DNA of 64,000 bases from Phoronis australis (lineage: Eukaryota > Phoronida > Phoronidae): the NCBI GenBank assembly GCA_002633005.1, contig NMRA01000175.1, positions 425,130 to 489,129 of the forward strand, written 5' to 3'. Positions within the stretch are counted from its first letter, which is position 1. The number at the start of each line of letters is the position of its first letter. A program made the translations under genes and the position numbers. Below the pieces are notes generated by a model, which made no database searches, had not been told where the DNA came from, and worked only from the letters and a program-made list of their open reading frames with translations. This document shows, in pieces, positions 1 through 11,845 of the stretch.

Positions 1-540
1 GGATTCCAAGTTCACGTACAGCAAGCTCGCGTCGGGGTAGACACTGTGCTAGCGCACAGACGATGGAGCTCCCATACGAGCTTCATACGCCGGAAACTTT
101 TCACTGAATTATACCTTGATCGCACTGACTAAAACATCAAAGTCACATTGTTATAAATACCTTTTGCACACAGTCATAGAGGGACACCTTAGCTTAGGTA
201 AAGGAGGTGGTCGATGTACTCTATTTAATTCCTTCCAACTCGAACAAATACTCCTGTTATCAAACTATTTGTTCAAGCAGTCCCTTGTTCAGTTCCCAAA
301 ATAGGTATAACTCGGCTTTTTCACACGGCGCACGCCAGAGGATACATACGTCATCCCACCTGTTGGGCGCAGTCTTAAAAATGACGAGTTTTCGATTTTT
401 AGAACTGAACGAGGGACTGCTCGAAGAAAAAGTTTGATAACAGGAATATTTGTTGTTCGAGTTGGAAGGAATTAAATACACCGACAGCCTCCTAAGGTGT
501 CCGTCTATGTGCAAAAGGTATTTATAACAACGTGACCGGG
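1..540. mobile_element. Foldback element, family F, copy A (truncated)
   Basis: Two arms pair with each other. The left arm (about 116-341) contains a motif reading TTATAAATACCTTTTGCAC, then CTTCCAACTCGAACAAATAC and CAAGCAGTCCCTTGTTCAG. The right arm (about 367-535) is its reverse complement, with only about 25 bases between arms. The outer part of the right arm stops near 535, so the copy is truncated there. The left end may lie outside the window. The same arms recur at about 17707, 20278, 21105 and 48280. The short ORFs here (116-304, 260-718 minus) are by-products of the arms, not genes. Confidence 0.75.
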
Positions 541-690
541 ATCTCAGAGCTTTTTTGAGCATGAAAAGGTAACCAATTTTCTTTGGTGCCACAGTGCTCT
601 GTGGGTATCCTAATGCTTGGAAATGACCGTCTGGCATGTTCGCTTTGGTGGGTGTGGTCAGGGGAGCCAAGTGAATGACAGTAAAAAATT

Positions 691-1450
691 GAGCTAGATC
701 AACTTTTCTGGTAACCACTTCAAACTGCCTTGGATACCTACTACGTAATCCCCTGTATCAAAATTGGTCACTGCCAGACAATTTCAGTGGTGGGGAGTAT
801 CAGACAGACGGTTATAAACAAGGTAAAAAAAATTGAGCTAGATCAATTCACGTGGTAACCGCATGAAACCTGTTTCAAAATATTCATCGTGGGCCCAGGT
901 ATCACAAATGAACACTGCCAGACAAATCTAGTGGTGGGTTAGACACGCCCAAATACCCGAGTTGAGCTAGATCAATCCACTATGTATTACCATTTGAAAC
1001 CAATTGCACGATGTTCAGCATCACATGGCACAACTGTTAGATGCCAGACAATTTCATTGGTGGGGTGCCCCTGCCAGACGATTATCAAAAAGGGTTAAAA
1101 ATTGAGCTAGATCAACCCAAGAGGTAATCACTTAAAACCAGTTCCAAAGTATTCACCGTAAGCCCAAGTATCACGAATAAACACTGCCAGACAAATCTAG
1201 TGGTGGGTTAGTCCCGCCAGACGCGCCAAAAAAACAGAGTTGAGCTAGATCAACCCAAGAGGTAACCGCATGAAACCAGTTGCAAAATATTCGCCGTAAG
1301 CCCAGGTATCTAGAATAAATACTGCCAGACAAATCTAGTGGTGGGTTATCCCCGCCAGACATGCCCAAGTACCTGAGTTGAGCTAAGTCGACCCACCAGG
1401 TAACCGTTTGAAACCAATCGTCCGATGTTCAGCATCACTGCACGTGACAC
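691..1450. repeat. Degenerate ~138-bp tandem satellite, six units
   Basis: The phrase GAGCTAGATCAA, followed by about 10 bases and then GGTAACC(A/G)C, recurs at 691, 835, 964, 1104, 1242 and 1380, so units are 129-144 bp apart. Each unit also carries CACTGCCAGACAAATCTAGTGGTGGG. Units differ by substitutions and small indels, as in an old satellite. It lies just beyond the truncated end of foldback copy A. No coding potential. Confidence 0.85.
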
Positions 1451-1799
1451 AACAGTAATTTGCTCTAATTAGACAAGTAAAGACTCGAAACAAAATTGAT
1501 TATAAGCCCATTCACTATGAATTAGCATCACATTGAGGAATCAAACACTTCAATTTTTTAAGAAAGCCACTGAGTCCGTACGACCTAGGTTACCACACAA
1601 GGTGAAAGATTTTTGTCTGCAAGTTTACGTCAGGGCATGAAAACCAGAAACATCGCGCCTGATGTTGCAGCGACCTCACAAGTCCATTCTAAAACAGTGG
1701 AATACTCAACATTATTCACTATTAAAAACAAAACCTAAAAACCTGTCTGAGACAGATAGCACATTGTGTTTGCACGAATTTCGATTTTTCGTTGTCTTA
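1451..1799. other. Non-coding stretch, nothing recognised
   Basis: AT-rich unique-looking sequence between the satellite and the pogo-like remnant. No ORF of note, RNA gene or repeat was recognised. Confidence 0.5.
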
Positions 1800-3150
1800 T
1801 TTTACCGGGGTATTCCTTAGATAAGCCCCTGGGCGTGTATTCGGAAAATAAAAATTTTCAGGCATTTTAGTGACACCAATAAAAGCCCGGGCGTTTATTC
1901 AGAAAAAAGGGCTAATAAATGGAAAGTCAGAACTTTAGCTACGTAAATACCAGCGTGAAGCGCAATATGTATTTTTGTATTGAAACAGCCCTTCTGGGTG
2001 GATTAGTAGACCTTAAAAGAACTGTTGTGAATACGTTGATATCTGTTAACAATGTTAATTGTGTAGCAACTTATCAATTTTTGCAATATCTGCTCAGTGG
2101 GATAAGAAAGTTAATATTCATGACACTTCTGGACCTCCTTGAGGCAAAGATAATCGCACCCAAGGTCGCTTGGCAGAAATTCTATGAACGTCAGGTTGAA
2201 TACTGAGTATTGTGAAACAAATTTAAGCCAGCTTTCTTGGTATGTGCCCTACCGTAAGTCCGTCTTTGGCTAGTTTCATGCTTTACCAATCAAGCCTGTA
2301 CCCATTAACAACATTGAAGTCCAGGTAGGTAATCCATGAATGAGTCTCTTATGATGCAATACATACAGACAGAAATAATGAGGCAAAGTCCTTTTTTCAA
2401 TACTGACAAATCCGTTTTGCTTATGAACACACACTAGAGCCACTGGGCTGAAACTGTATCCGCAGGGTTTCAAAAATTGAATATTGGCGTGAAGATAATT
2501 CCAGCCAGAATGGACGGTTTTCTTCAGCCACTTGATGTTTCTGTTAACGCTCCGTTCAAAGCTAGGGGTTGCGAGATCAGTATCAGTATTGGCTTGAAAC
2601 CGCAAGAAAAAATACCCCGAGAGGATATCGCCGCCGCCCATCCAATGAGAATTTGTATCTTCAGCCATGCGGCAAATCCCGCAAGACATCATTATCAGAG
2701 TGTTTGAATGTTCCAGCATAGCTGCTGATGGGCAAATGGCCTCAACCTTATTTCTCAACACCCGGATTCGCGAACACATGGGGTACAACACGGGTATCCA
2801 AGAGATGGGACGCAAGTAAGTAGATCTCTTCATCAACTTGAAGATGGAATGAGTCACTCGGAGGAGGAGCTGAGTGAAAACATGGACATGGACACGTAGA
2901 TTTAGAGGTTTCCTGACTGGTTTTTACTTCAAAGTGTTTTTTGAAAATTTTATGTTAATAAACACATAATTCAGCAACACTTTGTTCGATTTTACAAACG
3001 GTAAATGCTCCAAAAACTGAATTTGTGGTTAAAAGTTGACGTTAAGTAAGCTTTTAAGAGATCATTTTTCGAATAAACGCTCCACTATCTGGACACTTGA
3101 CACAAAATAAACGCTCATGGGCGTTTATTCGGCATAATTTTCCAAATAAA
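1800..3150 (+). mobile_element. Decayed pogo-like (Tc1/mariner superfamily) element
   Basis: Boundaries are approximate. They are set by related end sequences: a GGGCGTTTATTCGG-type motif occurs near 1830 and 1890 on the left, and both it and its reverse complement (CGAATAAACGC) occur near 3070-3135 on the right. Between them lies a broken pogo/Tigger-type transposase C-terminus. Frames are interrupted and no full transposase remains. The 193-residue ORF on the minus strand (2276-2857) is antisense to this remnant and is not a gene. Confidence 0.5.
2477..2740 (+). pseudogene. Pogo/Tigger-type DDE transposase fragment, frameshifted
   Basis: One frame reads IIPARMDGFLQPLDVSVNAP then FKA. This matches the highly conserved pogo/Tigger stretch near the third catalytic Asp (...LQPLDVSVNKPFK...). 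After a frame change, positions about 2668-2730 read IPQDIIIRVFECSSIAADG, which matches the family's typical C-terminal pattern of a promoter-proximal 'IxxSFKxCGI..ALDG' type. The fragment lacks the first two catalytic acids and the DNA-binding head, so it is inactive. Family assignment rests on motif recall, not a search. Confidence 0.65.
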
Positions 3151-4031
3151 GGCACATGAGCTATTCATTGGGTGAGCTTATCTACGGAAAACCCCGGTAC
3201 CAGTCTGCGTCCCTCTGTTTTTGGACGAGCCATTTGTTACAACTGCTAAAACGAATAGTAATCGAAATGCCGTCTTTTGCTGTTGTCTGCGTTACGTATG
3301 CGTGCCAACTATCTTCATTTCACACAGTGATCAGTTTTGGGCAATCTCCATCTTTATCGTAAGCCGAGCACACAGAGAACTCCAGAGATGCGTCAAGAAC
3401 AATGACTTCAGTGGCTATATCAACATTTTCCCGACTATGCTAGATATATTCTTTGCCCTGAATACCCAAACTACGCCAGATGGTGAACATTGTTTTACCA
3501 AAAGTTGAAATTGGCAGACCCAATATTACGTGAAGCGCTGGAAAATGGTGCGTTCTCAGTGTTATGTACGAGGAAGAACTTCAATAGATCGGCTGTTGAC
3601 CTCTCTTTGAAACAGTCCGTATTTTTATGTTTGATATGGTGTTCTCCAAAAAAGCTGAAAACACCTCTGTGGCACCTGATATTGAGTACGTACGGTCGTG
3701 TTAGATTTTGTGGAAACTGAAAGCTGTAAGGCAGATAAAACATTCCGTTCATGTTAAGAACATGTTATTCACAATTCGTGGGTAAAACGAGTTCTCATAG
3801 TTTTTCAGTTTAGTTAGATTGACAATCATTTCATTTGCACGACACAGACATGCGGGCAATGGAACTGTTCGCTTTTTGTCTTTATAGTGATTATAAAACA
3901 CCTTCGATTTTCTTTATGGTGCTCAGTCACCTTGGTGACAGCCCCGCGATCCACATTGGGGGAGGGGGTTGCAGTTGAATTAAATAAATATTAGTTTATG
4001 CTTCACCTTTTTACTTTTATTATTAATAGTA
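3151..4031. other. Intergenic, no gene recognised
   Basis: Contains short ORFs in several frames (3221-3508 plus, 3495-3752 minus) with no recognisable domain. They look like chance ORFs or unidentified transposon debris. Confidence 0.4.
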
Positions 4032-6350
4032 CAGGCCCATAGCCGGAGGGGTTTGGGGGTTCGATCGAACCCCTCCCCCCGCCGAAAAGGTCCAGCCCCA
4101 GCACATTCTTTAAACATGGGATATGAAAGGACAATAACAACAGAATTGTTGCAGCTACTGATGCTATTAACTACAATGATAACTAAGTTAGTAATAATTT
4201 TGAATTAGCCTCTTCAAAGCGTTTCACGTGTCATCGGGTCGTACTTGCCGCTGTTTGTGTAGATGACAGGATCGTGCAAATGATAAGAGGAGGCACTATG
4301 TTAAACCACGCGTATGGGTAACAAGTGAGTCCAGATGTGAAAGTCCATACCTAAACTCAAAAGTCTAGCCCTACGACCTTAGTAAGCTACATGTGAGAGC
4401 TCCCAAAAAATAGTGCAGTGTGAATGCCTTAAACTTGGCCAAGAAACAGAACTACAGAAAACTGAGATTTTTTATTCTGCTACTTTGGTTTTAATTGCAG
4501 GCATAGTCCGGTAGAACTGTAAGCATTTTCAAATTTTGAATTGAAAGTGATCGTTAAATATGCAAAAGTGGTGTTCACCCAGTGTTCACTTTGATTGTGG
4601 ATTGGTGGATTGACATGCATGCGGGTACATGTTTGAACGTTTCTGTTCTTTTAAATTCATTACACGCTGACGGTAAGTTCATTAAAGGCAGCCCTCTGTC
4701 GTGCTAAAAAAACAGACATTCAACTACAGTGTTTTCTTGCACTGAGAATACACCTTTGAGCATTTTCACATTATGGTGAAAAAGTAAGCATAGACCTCAA
4801 CTTAGGTCAATGAAAATCTTCTTTAGTCAATCGACCTCAATGGTGCACAACCCTGCAGACTTCATACGAGCTACAAACTTGATGGAAAAGATTTCCAAGG
4901 TTCCATGTCACTATTCGGAAGGTCCACTACTCCGAAGTTTCGCTACCTTCGAAAGTTCACTACTTCGAATGTCTACAATTACTCGGACTGGTCTGCTAAT
5001 GCGTCGGAACCGACATAAATGAAATATTGTATTTGTGTCCATTTAGTAACCATTTAAAGTGCATGGCAACAAATGGAAACGTCTGTCCGTTTTCCTAAAG
5101 GAGACTGGCAGACTTGAAAACTTTCTTCACGAGGAGCCATAATTGCGGTCTCGTGCCTTTGCTCAAGTGTTTTGTGCAATGGGCCCAACCATGAGGCCTG
5201 CACACGTCTGATGCACCGCAAATGACATCAGTCCACCTGCACTGTTTTTTTTTTGTTTTTTTTAACCATTTAAAGGGTATACAAGAGTTGAATGGTTAAT
5301 AAAACATTGATTACATTGTTTGCAAATGAGCTCAGTTCCAATCACTGCCAATCGTGATCCTTGAATCTAACTAACATCATTCTCAAGCAGGGACAACATC
5401 TAGGGCATGGGTCAAGGCGGCTTTACATTTAACACTGAATGGGGCTCTCTGGCTTCGTGAAGAATGACAGGGACAGGGTAACCTACTAACGACATTTAGT
5501 TTGGCTCGGCCATGCGCGTGGTTCTGGTGGGTGAGGTTGAGGCGTGGCCCTGAACTTTTCAATCGCTCTGTGAAATGATGCGATCTCGACATGGATTTGA
5601 TGAATGTATCGTGGTTGATAATTCATCAATATCCCTACTTCATATTCTTTAAAATGCAAATACGCACTCATTTGTAAGACACGCAAGTAAATTTCGCATG
5701 CGCATGAAATCTGGGCGTTGTTTTCAGTATAGGTACACTACTCAATAATTGAAGTATCGTTTAATTTTGCATGTAAAAGTATAAAAATTACACTTGAGAC
5801 CGAAATTTTAGATACTTTCGGAGTAGTGAATCTTCGGAGTAGTGAACCTTGGGAAGAGTGAACCTTCCAAATAGTGAACCTTCCAAATAGTGAACCTCCC
5901 GAGAAGTGGTCTCCTATTTCCAGCAATGTAAGCAACTCAGGTAACACGCAAAACTACAAGCAGATAAAAATTTTGTCAAGTCATTCTCCTGCTAAATATT
6001 TCCGTCCGAGTATGTAATGAGGTGTAATCACTCATATAAGCACGCCTGATTTGAAAGTTTGGCAGGACTCAGTAGGGGTAATACGAGAACGTTCTCTGTC
6101 TGGACCACATTACATCCGAATATGAGTCCCGTTCTTTGCGAGCAACCCTTATTTCAGGTATTACGAATTCCGTCTCATCTCAGAAACAGAGCTGAGAGTC
6201 ATCGTTGCGTATACAGATTGCCCCCCTCCCCTTAATTAAGCTGCGTCAAGGGCCTTACTGAAAACTCTACAATGTCGACGTTTGGAAAATATCAAAGGTC
6301 CACCGATCTAGAATTCGAACCACCCCCACGAAACGCTGGCTACGACCCTG
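4032..6350. mobile_element. TIR element family G, copy 1 (2.3 kb, non-autonomous)
   Basis: The left end reads CAGGCCCATAGCCGG. The right end reads CTGGCTACGACCCTG, which is an imperfect reverse complement. The body matches 18313-20013 along most of its length, for example the block at about 5275-5370 (GGGTATACAAGAGTTGAATG...) and the block before the right end (ACTGCGTCAAGGGCCTTAC-type). Short reiterated motifs of the type TTCACTACTTCGAA lie near 4905-4985 and appear inverted near 5815-5910 (AGTAGTGAACCTTCGGA). No transposase is visible. Copy 1 holds about 500 bp near its left end (about 4080-4620) that copy 2 lacks. No clear target duplication. Confidence 0.7.
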
Positions 6351-7415
6351 GAATGAATGACATCAATGTCGGATTTAGGATGTCGCTAGGATGCCAACCA
6401 GGGCCATCCAGGTACTTGCCTAAGAGCCTCACAAGGTTTCCATGCCGAGCTATATTTGTAGAGACTCATTGACTTGTCAATAAGTAATATTAGTGACTGC
6501 GTAAGCGCTCGTTATTGCGCATGCACCTTTATCTAAAATGATGCATTCATAGACATAGTATTAATATGGATGCATTCCTCTTGTGTTGTGCCTAACATTC
6601 CCGGGCGCAGACGGCTGTTCTGTATGCATGTCTGTATCAAGTTGTTCTTCACCTTTTGGTCCATTTTTTGTTTCATATAAGAGTTTTAGCGGAGTTTTAT
6701 TGAATACTCGTCAATATATAACATTCTGTAATATGTAAGTCAAAGTTTCAGTCACACAATATTCTAAAAATATGTTTATAGTTTATACTGACTGGAACTT
6801 GCTAAGAAACATTGGATTATTTAGTGTTTTAAGACAGTTTCAGTGTATGTAGAAAATGACACCTAATTAACATAAACTTAACTGTTGTCTATTGTACTTG
6901 TTATTCCATGCAAATAAATGGGATAAATTGGTAAAAGACCATGTTTCTGCCTGTGTGGTTCAAGATCACTTAAAAATTATAACTTTTGTACAGACTGATT
7001 TTTGCTGTGCAAAGCATGATTCTTTTTGTACAAAGTTGATGATTTTGTTCTTGCATGTTTGTGTGAACAGTTATGTTGGTAGGGGCCACATGCACATTTA
7101 CAACGGTAGCCAACGTATGCGATTAAGAGTGTACTGCGTGTCACAGTTTGACATCAGAAATACGACCTCGTTTTAGAAAAACATAAGAAAGTGAAATGAA
7201 CAAAGCGTTCTTGGATGATCTTTATGTGATCAGTTATCAAAATTGTTGAATTAACAGATAAGGGAAGTATTTTAATACTTCATGACGTACTTGTTTACTT
7301 GCACATAGCGAATTTGTGACATCCTTTAAAATGAAGTGCCTTCTTGTGAGTTCACACAACATGGTCTACAGCAGCATATTGATTTCTACTCGTAACAAGC
7401 AAAATAGGAACATAA
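6351..7415. other. AT-rich intergenic, nothing recognised
   Basis: Low-GC sequence with one 94-codon ORF (6892-7176 plus) without recognisable domains. No repeat structure was seen. Confidence 0.4.
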
Positions 7416-7956
7416 TATGAAGCACCAAAGGGTCCTTAAACGAGTACCTGTCTGCACGACGAAATGTGCTCAATCAACGTGTAGTTTTGCTTAACCAACG
7501 CGTACTTTTGCTTAAACAACACACAGTTTTACTTACAATGTGGTGAATGTGTTATTCGTTATGTCCAGTCAAAGATAAGTTTACGTTCAGTAATAATGTA
7601 ACGGCGCCATCATTTATGTGGTTACTTGATAAGAATTTGCAACATCTTTAAAAGTTGCCTTGCACCGATATTGAAAGTTTTTCATTATTTTGAAATTTGA
7701 GAGCACGGGCGTCATTGGCCTACATGAACTGATTAAAAGTACGTGTTGCATAAGCAATAATGCTCGTTGATTATGTAAAACTACGCGTTGATTAAGCAAA
7801 AGTGCGCGTTGAATAACAGTAGAACGATGCTCGTTTAAGGACAAATTCAGCGCGTTGATTGTGCAAAAGTACGTGTTGATTAAGCAAAAAGGCCTTGATT
7901 AAGCACATTTCAACACGCAGAAAGGTACTCGTTTAAGAACTCTTTGGCGCTTCATA
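7416..7956. mobile_element. Foldback MITE with 20-bp subterminal repeats
   Basis: The left end TATGAAGCACCAAAGGGTCC pairs with the right end (…TCTTTGGCGCTTCATA) as an inverted repeat. The pairing continues inward through CTTAAACGAGTACCTGTCTGC. Inside both arms a 20-bp motif of the type TTTTGCTTAATCAACGCGTAC is reiterated, in one orientation near 7470-7540 and in the other near 7740-7910. The element is 541 bp, non-coding and internally palindromic. The ORF at 7614-7844 minus only reads through these repeats. Confidence 0.75.
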
Positions 7957-8331
7957 ACATGACATTCGAAATCCATGCTTGCAAATACGATCAGTCAAGG
8001 TGTATTTAGTAGACTAGTCACATATAGCCGAGTTGCCATGAATGGGTACTTAGAAATCTTTGGCAGTGGAAGGTTTTTTAGTAGTTTCATGTCTAGATAG
8101 CCACCCTCAAGTGCTTTAGCTGGATTGTATTCTTGACAACTTTGAGCATTTTTTTTTCATTTGTATTTTTTTATTGGTATACACAACAGAAATACAGATA
8201 TGTAAGACAAAAATCAAGCCATTCTCACTCTTAACATACACGCCACACGCACCCGCCCCCGCCCCCCACCTACTTTTAATAGGATGTTGCCAGGCAAAAT
8301 TTATGGTGAACCAGTTTCTCCAGGTTTCATG

Positions 8332-8880
8332 TTATTCATCTAAATTACCATTATTTAATAAAATCCTTTGAATGTAAAATTCTGTTTCTAATGTCTTAAG
8401 GAAATGACAGAAACTGGGGATTATTTTTTTACACCTGAATAGGTAAATAAAATGTTTTAATTGCAAAAGTATCCAATTTAAAACTTTATTTTCATCACTT
8501 ATGGGCATGCCAAAAAAACATTGTTTTTTGTCAATAACCATATTTATACCTTTCACCAACAACACCCAACTGCGTAATTCTATCAATGTTTTTATATTAT
8601 TGCATTCGAAAAAGATGTGATCTACTGTTTCACTTTTTGAATGACAGAAAGTACATACATCAGAGTCTATCAGGTTAATTTTTTTAAGAAAATAGTTCGT
8701 TACAAGTATTCTTTGTAATAGTTTAAACTGCAGTATACATAACTTGAAATCATAAGTAGTTTTAAAAGACAGTGAATATAATTTTTTCCAGTCATCACTT
8801 TGAAAGTTATAACCTTCTTCTTGAAATCTTTTTTGGGCAATAGGCAAAATTTTGTTGTGGCAGACAGTTTCATATATCAT
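8332..8880 (-). pseudogene. LINE ORF2 C-terminal zinc-knuckle region (broken)
   Basis: Contains DVCTFCHSKSETVDHIFFEC, the Cys-x2-Cys-...-His-...-Cys knuckle found at the end of L1/Tx1 ORF2. It is followed by CFFGMPISDENKVLNWILLQ and LKHFIYLFRCKK, a typical terminal helix of this group. Stops separate it from the upstream frame (8880-9157), where LFINDLLDENKF is still readable. Confidence 0.85.
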
Positions 8881-9156
8881 TTTACATATTGATGTGCAGT
8901 TTAAAAAATTACGGTTATTAAGAGGTATTATTGGTCTATGTATCTTAATTATTTTGTAATGGTGTTCTCAGAAACGGCCTAATAAACTCAATCAGAGAAC
9001 AATATTCCAAAAAGTTTGTAGGTATATTCGAGATCTTTTTAAATTCAGTAAATGAGTAAAAACTTATTTTCATCAAGTAGGTCATTAATAAAAAGAACAC
9101 CACAACTAGCATACTTGTTAAAGAAGATAGATTTTCTGTGTATTAGTATTTCATCG

Positions 9157-10930
9157 TTATGCATAAACCTGTTGAGAGTAAATCATTCGCATCTTTATGA
9201 GGCTGTTTACTAATGAAAAAGACCAGTTACTTAGAACTTCGTTCCAAAAGGGATTGATTACTTCAGTATAGTATTTAACAAAAATATTTCCAAAATTTAT
9301 AATATTTGACTTTGCAATCCCTGTTTCAAGTTCAAACAATTTCACCCATTTTGATTCAGAATTAAGTAATCTGTTTATCCATGAAATTTTTATAGCCTTG
9401 TTAAAAAGAATATTTAACATTTTAACTACCTCTTCCTCATAAGTTTTAATTAACACACCTCTCTTCACTCTCTCAACTTTGTTATTCCAAATAAACTTAA
9501 AAATGCTTGCATTCAATTCATTCATAATAATGTCTGATGGAGTAAGCAGGGTTGTCATAATGTGAATAATTTTTGGCACTATCAAGGTCTTCCCCACCGT
9601 AACTTTCCCAAAAAAGGAGATTTTTCTTCTAGGCCAAATCTTGATAAGGTTATTGATTTCATCAACCCTCTCATTGTGGTTGATGTCAATCATTTTTTTT
9701 CTAGGTTAACACTAAACTTGATACCAAGCATCTTAAATTCCGTTATGCCCCATTCCAACTTCCACCTTGCGTGATGGAAAACATCTTTACAAAAATTTTT
9801 ACTGCCCAACCAAATAACATTAGTTTTGGAATAATTTACTCTCAAACCAGACATATCTGGATATCTACTCAAAACGTCCATAATAGCTTCCAAACTACGC
9901 CTTGAACCATCTAAGAAAAACGTTGTGTCATCAGCATACTGAGTAAGTATAAATTCCTCATTTCCTATTTGAATGCCTTTAATTTCCCTATCTTCTTTTG
10001 TCATCATAGCTAATATTTCAGCACATAAAATAAAAACATACGGAGAAAGAGGATCACCTTGTCTACAGCCCCTGTGCAGAGTAAAATGTCTGGACAGGAA
10101 ACCGTTTTGAACAATGTATGACACGGGACAATTAAAAAAGGTTTTAATCCAGCGCTGAATTGAGGCCTTGAAATTAAAAATATCCAAATCATTATTTATG
10201 AAGTTCCATGACAAGCTATCAAAAGCTTTTTCAAAATCTATTTGTAATAACAGCCCTGGTATACCATTTATTTCACAGAAATTCATAATGTCAAAGGTCA
10301 ATCTTATGTTTTTACCCATACATCTCCCTTTTATAAATCCCGTGTGATCCAGGGAAATTATATATCCAAGTAACTTTTTATTCGTCTAGCAATGCATCCG
10401 GATGCCAACTTGTAAACACTGTTGAGCAAAGTTATTGGTCTCTAGTTTTTTATGAATTTTTTAGCTTAATCTGGCTTTGGAATTAAAGTTACGACCCCAG
10501 TTTTTTGCGTGTTTGACAATTCACTTTTTTCATAGCTTTCATTTATGTGTCGTGAAACAAAATAGTCTAAATCTTTCCTGAAAAACTTGAAGAATTCATT
10601 TGTGAAACCATCTGACCCGGGGCTTTTTTCATTTTTTGAATTTTTCAATACAGTCCAGAGTTCATCATATGTTATATGTCCCTCAAGCTCCATAGCAAAA
10701 TTATCGGGAAGCTTATTTGAAACAATAAGGTTTTCTATTTTACTTTTTTCAATAGAACTGTTGTCAGAATAAACTTTTTCGTAAAAATTTGCGACCACGT
10801 CTAGTATCTTTTCTTGATTTGTAATCATTCCACCATTTTCCAATTCTATTTCATACATAAGTTTGTTATAAAAATGTCTCGATTCTAAGCTCCAAAAATT
10901 TTTTTTGGGTGTTCCCCCTCCTCTATCCAT
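9157..10930 (-). pseudogene. LINE ORF2 reverse transcriptase domain (broken)
   Basis: The N-terminal part (10466-10930) contains KSPGSDGFTNEFFKFF, the usual fingers motif, and ends VVTLIPKPD. After a stop, 9690-10319 contains LLLQIDFEKAFDSLSW (first catalytic Asp), HRGCRQGDPLSPYVFILCAE and the catalytic box TQYADDTTFFLDG, followed by SGLRVNYSKTNVIWLGS. The frame at 9157-9693 holds the downstream conserved RKISFFGKVTVGKTLIVPK and FKFIWNNKVERVKRG. Catalytic residues are preserved, but the frame is broken between 10319 and 10466 and near 9690. Confidence 0.92.
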
Positions 10931-11200
10931 TTTGCCCTGGATCTGACGTAATTTCTCTGACCTAATCTCTAGAAGAGCACTCTTTTTCCTTTCTAAGTCT
11001 TCAAAAGTTGTATCATCAACACATGGTTCTAAATTTTCTATTTCCTTCTCTAACTTAGTCTCTTGACTGTCTAATTTTTTCTTTTTTTGAATTGAGTAAA
11101 AAGTCGTGTTTTTTTCTTATTTCCATTAACAGCACGTCCAAAAGTAGCTGATCATTTATAACAAACTGAATCTCACTGTTTGAAATATTTTGAATTTTGT

Positions 11201-11845
11201 CTAAATGATGCATGTAAATCGTGACGGCATTAGGCTTTTAACATCAGTTATTGTATCTTGAACGATGTCCACATAGTCCTTGTCATTTAAAAGTGAATTG
11301 TTAAATTTCCAGTGTCCCTTACCTCTAATAATTTCTCTAAATTTTAGGCTTAACAAGACCCAAGAATGATCTGATCTATAGCTTGGAGCTATAGAAATTC
11401 TTTGGACACAATGCATCAAAGTTTTGGAAACCAAAAAAAGTCAAGCCTAGCCTGCTTAATTGGATTTTTTCTTCGCCAAGTGAATCTTCTCTTTGAAGGA
11501 GAAAATTCTCGTAAGGGATCACAGACATCAAACGTATTATTTTCATAAGAAATTTTGTACCATTTGGATTATTGCAAGATCTATAATTGCAAGTAACCAG
11601 TTCTTGACTCAGAACTAAATTAAAATCTCCACATAAAATCAACTTATCGACATCAATTTCTTCAATTATTGAAAATATATTACTATAAAAATTCGGGTTA
11701 TCAGTATTTGGACTGTACAAATTTACTAGAATGATCCTCTCTCCCTCCATAATTAGTTCTATAATAACATAATTTCCCGTAGGATCCTTGCTCACATTTT
11801 GAACAGTAAACTCAAAGTTATTGTTAAATAGAATAGCTACTCGTT
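11201..11845 (-). pseudogene. LINE ORF2 endonuclease domain (broken)
   Basis: The upper part reads VAILFNNNFEF, then LVNLYSPNTDNPNFY, then KLILCGDFNLVL, matching the LINE endonuclease core with its 'GDFN' motif. The lower part reads CVQRISIAPSYRSDHSWV, which carries the C-terminal 'SDH' catalytic motif. Between them (about 11400-11480) the frame shifts twice: a segment reading TWRRKNPIKQARLDFF lies in a third frame. The first catalytic residues (N and E motifs) are missing because of the 5' truncation. Confidence 0.85.

Larger units (their letters stand above)
8150..11845 (-). mobile_element. 5'-truncated L1/Tx1-like non-LTR retrotransposon
   Basis: Read on the minus strand, the order is apurinic-type endonuclease, reverse transcriptase, thumb/connection region and a C-terminal Cys/His knuckle, followed by an A-rich tail (T-rich on plus, about 8148-8172). 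This is the layout of ORF2 in the L1/Tx1 group. The first ~100 endonuclease residues and all of ORF1 are absent, and the break falls at about 11845, exactly at the inverted repeat of the THAP unit. Several frameshifts and stops split it into five or more ORFs, so it is dead. Confidence 0.88.

Noticed and set aside
2276-2857. 193-residue ORF on the minus strand, one of the longer ORFs of the left end
   Set aside because: It lies antisense to a pogo-type transposase fragment with convincing motifs on the plus strand; its own product matches nothing I know.
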